Shown piece by piece: positions 54,621 through 62,462 of a stretch of 64,000 bases of DNA (position 1 is the stretch's first letter; every line of letters starts with the position of its first letter). The notes below the pieces were generated by a model that had not been told where the DNA came from, made no database searches, and was given only the letters and a program-made list of their open reading frames with translations. The DNA comes from Streptomyces griseorubiginosus. GTDB taxonomy: Bacteria; Actinomycetota; Actinomycetes; Streptomycetales; Streptomycetaceae. The stretch lies in assembly GCF_001514195.1 (NCBI RefSeq), contig NZ_KQ948734.1:402462-466461 (forward strand). The letters run 5' to 3'. The translations under genes and the position numbers were made by a program.

Positions 54621-56048
54621 CTAGAGGGCGAGACGACGGGACAGGTCCGAGGTGAACACCCCGCGCGGATCCAGTTCCGCCCGCAGCGCACGGAAGTCGT
54701 CCAGACGCGGGTACATGGTGGCGAGCAGTTCCGGCCGCAGCCGGGAGTCCTTGGCGAGGTAGACGCGCCCACCGACCGCGGCCACCTCGTCGTCGATCTC
54801 GTCGAGGAGAGCGCCGAGGCCGGGAAGGCCGGCCGGCAGGTCCATGGCCAGCGTCCAGCCGGGCACCGGGAAGGACAGCCAGCCCGGGTCGGCGTCTCCG
54901 AACCGCTTCAGCACGGCGAGGAAGGACGGGCACCGGTGTCCGGAGACCCGCCGCACGATCCGGTGCAGCGTCTCCTCGTGGCCGTGTCCGACGACGAACT
55001 GGTACTGCACGAGGCCGCCGCGGCCGTAGACCCGGTTCCAGTGGGGCACGCCGTCCAGGGGGTGGAAGAAGGCGGGGATCCCCTGGAGGCGGCCGGTACG
55101 CGCGCGAGGCGACGTCCGGTACCAGAGCTCGTTGAACAGCCCCACGGTCGTGCGGTTGAGCAGCCCCTCGGGGAAGAACGCGGGCGGGGCCGGGAAGCGC
55201 GGCGTCCGGAAGGCCAGCGGGTCCCTGTGCGCGCGTGTGCCGGACGGGTCCCTGCGCGCGCGTGTGCCCGACGCGTCCCTACGCGCGCGTGCGCCGCCTT
55301 CCGGCGCTCCCGACGACCTCAGCGCCTCCAGCGGAGCGTGGTTCCCCCGCGTCAGCACCGCCCGGCCCGTTGCCGCGCCGCGGGCCAGCAGGTCGATCCA
55401 GGCGACCGAATAGCGGTAGGCGTGATCGGTCGCCGTCAGACGGGCCATCAGGTCGTCGAGGTCACGCGCGCGTTCCGTGTCGACCGACATCAGTGAGGTC
55501 TCGACCGGCTGGAGCTGGACCGTCGCGGTGAGGATCATCCCGGTCAGGCCCATGCCGCCGGTGGTCGCGTCGAACAGGGGCGTGTCCCGCCGCACGGTGC
55601 GGATCTCGCCGTCGGCGGTGAGGAGTTCGAAGGACAGCACATGGCGGGAGAAGGAGCCGGACACATGGTGGTTCTTGCCGTGGACGTCCGCGCCGATCGC
55701 GCCGCCGACGGTGACATGGCGGGTGCCGGGCGTCACCGGCACGAACCAGCCGAGCGGCAGCAGCACCTCCATCAGCCGGTGCAGGGAGACGCCCGCGCCG
55801 CACAGCACGGTGCCGCCGTCCGCGTCGATCGCGTGGACGCGGTCCAGGCCGGTCATGTCGAAGACCGCGCCGCCCGCGTTCTGTGCCGCGTCCCCGTACG
55901 CCCGTCCCAGGCCCCGCGGGATGCCGCCGCGGGCCCCGCAGCCCCGGACGGCGGCCACGGCCTCCTCGTAGCTGCGGGGGCGGGTCGGACGGGCCGCGGT
56001 GGGGGCGGTGCGGCCCCAGCCCGTGAGGGGAACGGTGTCGGCAGACAT
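54621..56048 (-). CDS. dprE1: Polyprenylphosphoryl-ribose 2-oxidase (DprE1-like)
   Basis: An FAD enzyme (475 residues) that oxidises the 2-hydroxyl of polyprenylphosphoryl-ribose, the first half of the epimerisation to arabinose. The FAD part has GIPRGLGRAYGDAAQNAGG and HGKNHHVSGSFSRH; the C-terminal catalytic part has VQYQFVVGHG, GWTLAMDLP and YLAKDSR. Lys433 matches the mycobacterial catalytic K418. Ala401 lies where mycobacterial DprE1 has Cys387, the residue attacked by benzothiazinones. Residues about 249-276 are a 9-residue tandem repeat in the position of the flexible loop. The ATG at 56048 has only a weak ribosome-binding site. Confidence 0.92.
   Translation of the reverse strand: MSADTVPLTGWGRTAPTAARPTRPRSYEEAVAAVRGCGARGGIPRGLGRAYGDAAQNAGGAVFDMTGLDRVHAIDADGGTVLCGAGVSLHRLMEVLLPLGWFVPVTPGTRHVTVGGAIGADVHGKNHHVSGSFSRHVLSFELLTADGEIRTVRRDTPLFDATTGGMGLTGMILTATVQLQPVETSLMSVDTERARDLDDLMARLTATDHAYRYSVAWIDLLARGAATGRAVLTRGNHAPLEALRSSGAPEGGARARRDASGTRARRDPSGTRAHRDPLAFRTPRFPAPPAFFPEGLLNRTTVGLFNELWYRTSPRARTGRLQGIPAFFHPLDGVPHWNRVYGRGGLVQYQFVVGHGHEETLHRIVRRVSGHRCPSFLAVLKRFGDADPGWLSFPVPGWTLAMDLPAGLPGLGALLDEIDDEVAAVGGRVYLAKDSRLRPELLATMYPRLDDFRALRAELDPRGVFTSDLSRRLAL
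55221..55301 (-). repeat. 27-bp in-frame tandem repeat inside dprE1
   Basis: Three 27-base units (55221-55247, 55248-55274, and a degenerate third to about 55301) begin GTCCCT and contain GCGCGCGTG. They encode a 9-residue unit of the type GTRARRDPS in the predicted substrate loop of DprE1. Confidence 0.85.
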
Positions 56049-56090
56049 GCCGGTGACCGTATCGCCGCTATAGCTGCGATTCGTTCGTAA

Positions 56091-56130
56091 ACATCCCTTT
56101 TCTCCCCGAAATGGGTGATTAATGGGATGT
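56091..56130. promoter_or_regulatory. Inverted repeat in the dprE1 / PAP2 divergent promoter
   Basis: ACATCCC (56091-56097) and GGGATGT (56124-56130) are perfect 7-bp arms 26 bases apart in an AT-richer divergent promoter region. A small GCTATAGC palindrome lies at about 56067. They may be operator sites for the whole arabinose-lipid locus. Confidence 0.4.
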
Positions 56131-56181
56131 CGCTCAATATTGCCGGAGTTCCGGTCGTGGTCCCGTGAACAGTGAGTCCCC

Positions 56182-56829
56182 ATGGACGGCATGGGTGGCA
56201 TGGACCACCACATTCTCTCGGCGCTCCGGGCCCGGGGCGGCGGCGATCCGCGCGTGGCCGGGGTCGCGCGTGCCCTGTCCCGGGCCGGCGAACACGGGGC
56301 GCTGTGGCTCACGGTGGGGCTCGCCGGGGCGGCCATGGACGACCCGCGCCGGGACGCCTGGTTGCGCGGTACGGCTCTGACCGCGGGCGCGCACCTCGTG
56401 AGCATGGGCGTGAAGAGGGTGGTGCGGCGTCCACGCCCGGCGCACGTCGAGCCCCTGGTACGCACGGCGGGGCGGCACTCCTTCCCCAGCTCCCACGCCA
56501 CCTCCGCCGCGACCGCGGCCGTCGCCTTCGGCACGCTGGGCGCGCACTTCGTCCCGCCGCTCGCCGCCGCGATGTGCCTCTCCCGGCTGGTCGTCGGCGT
56601 CCACTACCCGTCGGACGTCCTGGCGGGCGCGGCCCTGGGGGCACTCACGGCACGCCTTGGAGCACGCTGGATGAGGGCAGTAAGCGACAACAGGCCGACA
56701 AGCAGCAACGGCTCGACAAGCAGCAGCGGCTCGACGAGCAGCAATAGGCCGTCACGCACCAATAGGCCGTCAAGCACCAACAGGCCGTCAATCAGCAACA
56801 GGCCGACAGGCAACCAGGAGTGCGCGTGA
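56182..56829 (+). CDS. PAP2 phosphatase, likely polyprenyl-phosphoribose 5-phosphatase
   Basis: 215 residues. The three PAP2 signatures are present: KRVVRRPRP near residue 75, PSSHATS near 103, and SRLVVGVHYPSD near 133. By position next to the UbiA synthase it probably removes the 5-phosphate from polyprenylphosphoryl-5-phosphoribose. The last 45 residues are a hydrophilic 6-residue repeat of the type SSTNRP (18-bp units at 56683-56808), absent from typical family members. Its stop overlaps the UbiA start by four bases. Confidence 0.87.
   Translation: MDGMGGMDHHILSALRARGGGDPRVAGVARALSRAGEHGALWLTVGLAGAAMDDPRRDAWLRGTALTAGAHLVSMGVKRVVRRPRPAHVEPLVRTAGRHSFPSSHATSAATAAVAFGTLGAHFVPPLAAAMCLSRLVVGVHYPSDVLAGAALGALTARLGARWMRAVSDNRPTSSNGSTSSSGSTSSNRPSRTNRPSSTNRPSISNRPTGNQECA
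56683..56808 (+). repeat. 18-bp in-frame tandem repeat, seven copies
   Basis: Seven consecutive 18-base units at the 3' end of the PAP2 gene (56683-56700, then every 18 bases to 56808), with the core AGCA.CAA.AGGCCGTCA. They encode a Ser/Asn/Arg/Pro tail. The array ends 21 bases before the gene's last base. Confidence 0.9.
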
Positions 56830-57806
56830 CGGAGACAGCGCCCCTCGGCAACGCCACCCGCCCCCCGCTCCTGGAGCAGCGCACCCCTCCCCGCCGTGTC
56901 CCGCCGCCCCGGCCCCGGACCCTCACCGGTGTCCTGCGAGGGCTGCTCAGGGCGGGCAGGCCCAAGCAGTGGGTCAAGAACGTCCTCGTCGTCGCCGCGC
57001 CCGCCGCCGCGGGCCGCCTCTTCGACCCGCACGCCCTTCCCCGACTGGCCCTCGTCTTCGCCCTCTTCACCGCCTGCGCCGCCGCCGTGTACCTGATCAA
57101 CGACGCACGCGACGTCGAGGCCGACCGCGCCCACCCCGCCAAGCGCCACCGCCCGATCGCCGCAGGGCAGGTCCCGGTGCCCGTCGCCTACGCCGTCGGC
57201 GGCACCCTGGCCGTCCTCACACCGGCCGTGGCGGCCCAGCTGGCCTCGCCCCCGGTCGCGGCGCTCCTCGCGGCGTACGTCGGCATGCAACTGGCCTACT
57301 GCGTCAGCCTCAAGCACGTCCTCGTCGTCGATCTCGCGGTCGTCACGACCGGCTTCCTGATGCGGGCGGCGGCGGGCGGTCTGGCGCTGGGCATCCCGCT
57401 CTCGCGCTGGTTCCTGATCACGACCGGGTTCGGCGCGCTGTTCATGGTGTCGGCCAAGCGCTACTCCGAGGCCGTCCAGATGGCCGGGAACGCGGGCGCC
57501 ACGCGCGCGTTGCTCACCGAGTACACCACCGGCTATCTGCGCTTCGTCTGGCAGCTCGCGGCCGGGGTCGCCGTGCTCGGCTACTGCCTGTGGGCCCTGG
57601 AGGACCACCACGGCCCGCACGGCGGCCTGCTGCCCTGGCGGCAACTGTCGGTGGTGGCCTTCATCCTGGCGATCCTCAGATACGCCGTCTTCGCCGACCG
57701 CGGCACGGCGGGCGAGCCCGAGGAGGTCGTCCTGCGCGACCGCGCCCTCGCCCTCATCGCCCTGACGTGGCTCGCGATGTACGGCCTGGCGGTCGCCCGA
57801 TGGTGA
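56826..57806 (+). CDS. UbiA-type polyprenyl-phosphate phosphoribosyltransferase
   Basis: 326 residues with about eight to nine membrane helices. The Asp-rich motif NDARDVEADRAHPAKRHRPI near residue 100 and the second motif SAKRYSEAV mark the DPPR synthase branch (mycobacterial Rv3806c type), which joins PRPP to polyprenyl phosphate. The GTG at 56826 is five bases after AGGAG and overlaps the PAP2 stop (GTGA). A GTG at 56820 is less well placed. It is the entry step of the same pathway as dprE1-dprE2. Confidence 0.9.
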   Translation: MTETAPLGNATRPPLLEQRTPPRRVPPPRPRTLTGVLRGLLRAGRPKQWVKNVLVVAAPAAAGRLFDPHALPRLALVFALFTACAAAVYLINDARDVEADRAHPAKRHRPIAAGQVPVPVAYAVGGTLAVLTPAVAAQLASPPVAALLAAYVGMQLAYCVSLKHVLVVDLAVVTTGFLMRAAAGGLALGIPLSRWFLITTGFGALFMVSAKRYSEAVQMAGNAGATRALLTEYTTGYLRFVWQLAAGVAVLGYCLWALEDHHGPHGGLLPWRQLSVVAFILAILRYAVFADRGTAGEPEEVVLRDRALALIALTWLAMYGLAVARW

Positions 57807-57905
57807 CACCCGCGGAAACCGGCACCTGGCACTGACACCTCCTAAGGCACAGGCACCGACACCCGTAAGAACTCCGGCGTCGACACCCGCAAGAACACCG
57901 GCATC
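57804..57905 (+). repeat. 24-29-bp degenerate repeat from the UbiA stop codon
   Basis: Four units open with (T)GACACC at 57804, 57833, 57858 and 57882. The last two are 24 bases long and differ at four positions. The TGA of the first unit is the stop of the UbiA gene; the second unit also carries TGA. Confidence 0.7.
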
Positions 57906-58006
57906 GCCGACGGAGCAACCCCGACACCGGCCCCCATACTCGTCACCACCCCACGTTTTCGGGGTACCCGCACATCGGTCGTCCGCACGGAGGGCAAGAT
58001 CCGATC

Positions 58007-59113
58007 ATGGACTGGCTGAAGAAACTCCCCGTCGTCGGGCCGCTCTGGGTGCGCCTGACGGCCACGCACGCGTGGCGGTCGTACGAACGGCTGGACCGGG
58101 TGAAGTGGACCCGGCTGGCCGCGGCGATGACGTTCACCAGCTTCGTCGCGCTGTTCCCGCTGCTCACCGTGGCCGCCGCGATCGCCGCCGCCACGCTGAG
58201 CACCAAGCAGCAGGACGAGCTCCAGAACAAGATCGCCGACCAGGTCCCCGGCATCTCCGACCAGCTGGACGTCGGCGCCCTGGTGCAGAACGCCGGCACC
58301 GTCGGCCTGATCGCCGCCGGTGCCCTGCTGTTCACCGGCATCGGCTGGGCGGGGTCCACGCGCGAGTGCCTGCGCGCGGTGTGGGAGCTGCCCGACGAGG
58401 ACGAGAACGCCATCCTGCGCAAGGCCAAGGACTTCGGCATCCTGGTCGGGCTCGGCGGCGCGGTCCTGGTGACGATCGCCATCTCCACGATCGCCTCCGC
58501 GATGGTCGGCTGGATCACCGACCAGGCCGGCATCGACCGTGAGGGCTGGGGCAGCCTGCTCCTCCAGGCCACCGCCTTCCTCGTCGCCGTGCTCGCCGAC
58601 TTCCTGCTCCTGCTGTACGTCCTGACCCTGCTGCCCGGCGTCGAACCGCACCGCCGCCGGCTGCTGGTCGCCGCACTGACCGGCGCGGTCGGCTTCGAGC
58701 TGCTGAAGCTCCTGCTGAGCGGCTATATGCAGGGCGTGGCGACGAAGAGCATGTACGGCGCGTTCGGTGTCCCCGTCGCCCTGCTGCTGTGGATCAACTT
58801 CACGTCGAAGCTGGTGCTGTTCTGCGCCGCGTGGACGGCCACAGGCAGCAAAGAGCAGGAGCTCGAGGGAGACGAACTCGAGAAGCACGAACTCGAGAAG
58901 CACGAACTCGAGGACCAGGAAGTCGAAGAGCAAGCACGAGAAGAGCAAGCACAAGAAGAGCAAGCACGAGAAGAGCAAGCACGAGAAGAGCAAGCACGAG
59001 AAGAGCAAGCACGAGAAGAGCAAGCACCCGACGACCAGGCCCTCGAGGACCGGCGGCTCAAGGACGAGAAGAGCGGCGACGTACCAGATCGGGCAGCGGC
59101 CAGCGGCGGTTGA
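58007..59113 (+). CDS. YihY/BrkB family membrane protein
   Basis: 368 residues. About six hydrophobic helices (AMTFTSFVALFPLLTVAAAI; then GLIAAGALLFTGIGWAGS and others) and the motif GAFGVPVALLLWINFTSKLV are typical of the YihY/BrkB family. Its role is unsettled; an early RNase BN assignment was withdrawn. The last 75 residues are a charged repeat of EEQAR units encoded by an AT-richer 15-bp array (58925-59029), foreign in codon use to the rest of the gene. The 3' end overlaps the converging carboxypeptidase gene by 56 bases. Confidence 0.85.
   Translation: MDWLKKLPVVGPLWVRLTATHAWRSYERLDRVKWTRLAAAMTFTSFVALFPLLTVAAAIAAATLSTKQQDELQNKIADQVPGISDQLDVGALVQNAGTVGLIAAGALLFTGIGWAGSTRECLRAVWELPDEDENAILRKAKDFGILVGLGGAVLVTIAISTIASAMVGWITDQAGIDREGWGSLLLQATAFLVAVLADFLLLLYVLTLLPGVEPHRRRLLVAALTGAVGFELLKLLLSGYMQGVATKSMYGAFGVPVALLLWINFTSKLVLFCAAWTATGSKEQELEGDELEKHELEKHELEDQEVEEQAREEQAQEEQAREEQAREEQAREEQAREEQAPDDQALEDRRLKDEKSGDVPDRAAASGG
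58925..59029 (+). repeat. 15-bp in-frame tandem repeat, seven copies
   Basis: GAAGAGCAAGCACGA repeated seven times at 58925-59029; copies 1 and 3-6 are identical, copies 2 and 7 differ at one or two bases. It encodes EEQAR. At about 50% GC it stands out from its surroundings. A weaker 15-bp GAACTCGAGAAGCAC pair precedes it (about 58875-58910). Confidence 0.92.
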
Positions 59114-60383
59114 CGAGGAACCCCCCGGCAGCCAGCAGCACCAGCAGCCCGCCCGTGATGCCGAGGGCCGTCCACACGCCCCCGGAGCCGCCGCCGGCCG
59201 TGGCGGACGTGACGGGCTTGGCCGACGCCCCTGAGCCACCCGAGTCACCCGAGCCCCCGGACCCGCCCCCGGCCTGTCCCGAGGCCGCCGGCTGGGCGCT
59301 GGACCCCGCGGCGCCCTTCGGCGGCACCAGCTCACCGACCGGCTCCACCTTGCCGGCCGCCTTGAAGCCCCAGTCGAAGAGCTTGGCGGTCTCCTTGTAG
59401 ACCTCGTTGTGCTCCTCCTTGGACGGGTTCATGACCGTCACGAGCAGGACCCTGCCATTGCGCTCGGCGACACCGGTGAAGGTGGCTCCGGCGTTGGTGG
59501 TGTTGCCGTTCTTCACACCTGCGATGCCCTGGTACTGGGAGATGTCGTAGTCGCCGCTCAGCAGCCGGTTGGTGTTGCGGATCTCGAAGGGCTTGCGGAC
59601 GGTCTTGCCCTTCTTGTTCTTCGTCGTGGCGCCCGGGAACTCCGCGGTGACCGTCGAGCAGTACTCGCGGAAGTCCTTCTTCTGAAGCCCGGAGCGGGCG
59701 AAGAGGGTCAGGTCGTAGGCGGAGGAGACCTGGCCGGGAGCGTCGTAGCCGTCGGGGCTGACCACGTGCGTGTCGAGGGCCTGGAGCTCCTCGGCGTGCT
59801 CGTTCATCTCGGCGACGGTCTTGGCGACGCCCTGGTTCATCGCCGACAGGACGTGCACGGCGTCGTTGCCGGAGCGAAGGAAGACACCGAGCCACAGGTC
59901 GTGGACGGTGTAGGTCTCGTTCTCCTTTATCCCGACCATGCTGGAGCCCGCGCCGATGCCCGCGAGGTCGGAGGGGAGGACTTTGTGCTTCTCGGTCTTG
60001 GGGAACTTCGGCAGCACCGTGTCCGCGAAGAGCATCTTCATGGTGCTCGCCGGGGGCAGCCGCCAGTGCGCGTTGTGCGCGGCGAGCACATCGCCCGACT
60101 CGGCGTCCGTCACGATCCAGGAGCGCGCGGTGATGTCCTTGGGCAGTACCGGGACCCCGTTGGCCAGATTGACCTGGGTGCCCGCGAGGCCGAGCCGCGC
60201 GCCGCCCACGGTGGACATCTTCGCCGGGGGAGTGACCGAGGGACTGGCACTCGGCGAAGGGCCGGTGGGCGAGGGACTGGGGGCCGCGAGCGCGACGGGC
60301 GCGGTCAGCGCGAGGGACGACAGGACGGCGGCGGAGGTGACCAGCAGGGATCGCCCGATGGTCTTCTTCTGGGGAGCGGACAC
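59058..60383 (-). CDS. D-alanyl-D-alanine carboxypeptidase (serine type)
   Basis: 441 residues. A signal peptide (LLVTSAAVLSSLALTAPVALA) and Ser/Pro spacer lead to the peptidase S11 domain. STMK in PPASTMKML is the acyl-enzyme motif and SGND in LRSGNDAV is the second. The third is KNG (GVKNGNTTNAG) in place of the usual KTG. A Gly/Ser linker and a C-terminal helix (ALGITGGLLVLLAAGGFLV) plus an Arg-rich tail anchor it. It trims D-Ala from stem peptides outside the membrane. The GTG at 60383 has no clear ribosome-binding site. Its 3' end overlaps the BrkB gene. Confidence 0.9.
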   Translation of the reverse strand: MSAPQKKTIGRSLLVTSAAVLSSLALTAPVALAAPSPSPTGPSPSASPSVTPPAKMSTVGGARLGLAGTQVNLANGVPVLPKDITARSWIVTDAESGDVLAAHNAHWRLPPASTMKMLFADTVLPKFPKTEKHKVLPSDLAGIGAGSSMVGIKENETYTVHDLWLGVFLRSGNDAVHVLSAMNQGVAKTVAEMNEHAEELQALDTHVVSPDGYDAPGQVSSAYDLTLFARSGLQKKDFREYCSTVTAEFPGATTKNKKGKTVRKPFEIRNTNRLLSGDYDISQYQGIAGVKNGNTTNAGATFTGVAERNGRVLLVTVMNPSKEEHNEVYKETAKLFDWGFKAAGKVEPVGELVPPKGAAGSSAQPAASGQAGGGSGGSGDSGGSGASAKPVTSATAGGGSGGVWTALGITGGLLVLLAAGGFLVNRRWPLPDLVRRRSSRP

Positions 60384-60435
60384 GTTCAGGAACGTACATG
60401 GCGCCGTGGGGGGAGTCCCACCGCTCAGCCCGCCC

Positions 60436-60537
60436 GGGCCGCCGTAAGGGGTAGCACCATCCGGGCCGCCGTAAGGGGTAGCACCACCCGGGCCGCCATG
60501 AGGGGTAGCCGGGCCGCCGTAGGGGGCGGCGCCACCC
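60436..60537. repeat. 27-bp tandem repeat upstream of the carboxypeptidase
   Basis: Four units begin GGGCCGCC: 60436-60462, 60463-60489, a shorter 60490-60510, and 60511-60537. The first two differ at one base. They lie in the divergent region between the carboxypeptidase and the SCO4848-like gene. Confidence 0.85.
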
Positions 60538-60576
60538 CGGCCGCAGTGAGAGGCGGCAGCCCGCGATACTGGACCC

Positions 60577-60861
60577 ATGAAGCTCAGCCGCCCCGTCTCC
60601 TGGTTCCTGCTCGCCTTCGGGGTGTGGAGCTGGATCATCTGGATCACTTTCGTCAAGAACCTCGTCAAGGACGCCAGCGGACTCGCGTTCGACGACGCGG
60701 GCGACCCGACGGGGTACTTCTGGGTGCACCTGCTGCTGGCAGTCGTCTCCTTCGTACTGGGGACGGTCGTCGGGCTCATCGGGTTGCGTGGGCTGCGCGC
60801 ACTGCGTGGGAACTCACAGAGTGGGAACTCACAGTCGCCCCGCGAAGTTGACTCTGCGTGA
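60577..60861 (+). CDS. Small two-helix membrane protein (SCO4848-like)
   Basis: 94 residues with two membrane helices (WFLLAFGVWSWIIWITFVKN and VHLLLAVVSFVLGTVVGLIG) and a short polar C-terminus with a NSQSGNSQS duplication. I recall this as the SCO4848 family of actinobacterial membrane proteins; the function is not known. The ATG at 60577 is about 20 bases downstream of AGAGGCGG. It overlaps the metallophosphoesterase gene by four bases (GTGA), so the two are coupled. Confidence 0.72.
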   Translation: MKLSRPVSWFLLAFGVWSWIIWITFVKNLVKDASGLAFDDAGDPTGYFWVHLLLAVVSFVLGTVVGLIGLRGLRALRGNSQSGNSQSPREVDSA

Positions 60862-62267
60862 TCATTGTTTTCGCGCTGCTCGCCCTGACCGTCCTCGTGA
60901 CGGCCAACTGGTACCTGTGGCGCCGCCTGTTCCGTGACACCACCGCCGGCCCCGGCCGGACCCGCCGGGTGGGTGCCGCGGTCATCGGCGGCGGCTGGGT
61001 GCTGGCGATCGGTGCCCTGGTCGCGGAGCGCACCGGCGCCCCCTTCTGGCTCCAGCGCGTGCTCGCGTGGCCCGGTTTCCTGTGGCTGGCGCTGTCGATC
61101 TACCTGCTGCTCGCGGTCGTGGCGGGTGAGGTCGTACGACCGCTGCTGGGACGTCTCCTGGAACGCCGGGACCGGCGCCGCGAGCCGCCCCTGACCGCCG
61201 TACCCCACCCGGAGCGGGTCCCGGCGGGAGCGCCCGCGCAGGAACGGCAGGAGACCGGGGGCGATGCCCTGAGGCCCCCTCAGGAGACCCGGAAAGCCGG
61301 AGCGGCCCCCTCGGACGACGCGACGACCGCCCCCGCGCCCGCCCCCTCATCCGCCGCCCCCGCGCCCGCCCCCTCATCCGCCGCCCCCGCGCCCGCCCCG
61401 CCCGGCGACCCCGTCTCCACCACCCCCGCCGGCGGACCCGCCCCCTCCCGCCGCCTCTTCGTCTCCCGCGTCGTGGCCGGTGCCGCTGCCGCGGCCGCCG
61501 TGGGGACCGTCGGCTACGGCACCTACGGCGTCCTGCGCGGCCCCCGGGTCAAGCGCGTCACCGTGCCGCTGGCGAAGCTCCCGCGCGCGGCGCAGGGCTA
61601 CCGGATCGCGGTGGTCAGCGACATCCATCTGAGCCCCGTGCTGGGGCGCGGCTTCGCCCAGAAGGTCGTCGACACCATCAACTCCACCCAGCCCGACCTG
61701 ATCGCGGTCGTCGGCGACCTGGTCGACGGCAGCGTGAAGGACCTGGGCCCGGCGGCCGCCCCCCTCGCCCAGCTCCGGGCACGGCACGGCTCGTACTTCG
61801 TCACCGGCAACCACGAGTACTTCTCCGGTGCCGAGCAGTGGGTCGAGGAGGTGCGAAGACTGGGCCTGCGCCCGCTGGAGAACGACCGCACGGAACTGCC
61901 GTGGTTCGACCTCGCCGGGGTCAACGACATCGCGGGCGAGAGCGAGGGCCAGGGGCCCGACTTCGCGAGGGCGCTGGGCGACCGGGACACGGCACGCGCG
62001 TGCGTGCTCCTCGCCCACCAGCCGGTCCAGATCCACGACGCGGTCGACCACGGCGTCGACCTCCAGCTCTCCGGCCACACCCACGGCGGCCAGCTCTGGC
62101 CCGGCAACCTCGTCGCGGAGGCCGCCAACCCCACGGTCGCCGGTCTCGAGCGCTACGGCGACACCCAGCTCTACGTCAGCCGCGGCGCCGGCGCCTGGGG
62201 CCCGCCCACGCGCGTGGGAGCCCCCTCGGACATCACGGTGATCGAACTGGCGTCGAAGCAGGCCTGA
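60858..62267 (+). CDS. Membrane-anchored metallophosphoesterase
   Basis: 469 residues. Three N-terminal hydrophobic helices are followed by a Pro/Ala linker (with a duplicated PAPSSAA unit) and another hydrophobic segment near residue 210 that carries RRLFVSRVVAGAAAAAA. The C-terminal 250 residues are a calcineurin-like phosphoesterase: VVSDIHLSP, VVGDLVDG, VTGNHEYF, LLAHQP and SGHTHGGQ hold the metal ligands. Relatives (YkuE/YaeI type) cleave phospholipid or nucleotide phosphodiesters; the substrate is open. The GTG at 60858 is coupled to the small membrane protein gene. Confidence 0.88.
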   Translation: MIIVFALLALTVLVTANWYLWRRLFRDTTAGPGRTRRVGAAVIGGGWVLAIGALVAERTGAPFWLQRVLAWPGFLWLALSIYLLLAVVAGEVVRPLLGRLLERRDRRREPPLTAVPHPERVPAGAPAQERQETGGDALRPPQETRKAGAAPSDDATTAPAPAPSSAAPAPAPSSAAPAPAPPGDPVSTTPAGGPAPSRRLFVSRVVAGAAAAAAVGTVGYGTYGVLRGPRVKRVTVPLAKLPRAAQGYRIAVVSDIHLSPVLGRGFAQKVVDTINSTQPDLIAVVGDLVDGSVKDLGPAAAPLAQLRARHGSYFVTGNHEYFSGAEQWVEEVRRLGLRPLENDRTELPWFDLAGVNDIAGESEGQGPDFARALGDRDTARACVLLAHQPVQIHDAVDHGVDLQLSGHTHGGQLWPGNLVAEAANPTVAGLERYGDTQLYVSRGAGAWGPPTRVGAPSDITVIELASKQA

Positions 62268-62374
62268 ACAGCGGCTCACGGCGGCTCACGCGAAGCCCCT
62301 GTGAGAGCTCTGTGAAATATGGCCGAAACTCCCCGCGGTAACGTCTTGCCCAAATGGACAAATCCCTCTTCCCC

Positions 62375-62422
62375 CAGGTGAAACACCTGTGATTAGGTGA
62401 TCCGCGCCACTAGGGGGTGGCG
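62375..62422 (+). promoter_or_regulatory. Two hairpins in the leader of the peptide-binding-protein gene
   Basis: CAGGTG (62375-62380) / CACCTG (62384-62389) with a 3-base loop, and CGCCAC (62405-62410) / GTGGCG (62417-62422). Both lie upstream of the ribosome-binding site of the gene at 62463. The surrounding region (62300-62370) is AT-rich and likely holds the promoter. A 10-bp duplication, GCGGCTCACG, lies at 62271-62290 just after the previous stop. Confidence 0.45.
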
Positions 62423-62462
62423 TGTGCACTGGGACCCACAGGGGTCCGGGGAGGGCAAACCG

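Noticed and set aside
53557..54933. A long minus-strand frame reading through the 20-bp array into dprE2
   Set aside because: It is out of frame with the dehydrogenase, and its Arg/Pro-rich product has no domain; the dprE2 gene at 53751-54506 is clear.
57842..59335. A 497-codon minus-strand frame with a repeated CLLFS segment, looking like a membrane protein
   Set aside because: It is the antisense of the BrkB 15-bp array; the hydrophobic repeats come from reading that array in reverse.
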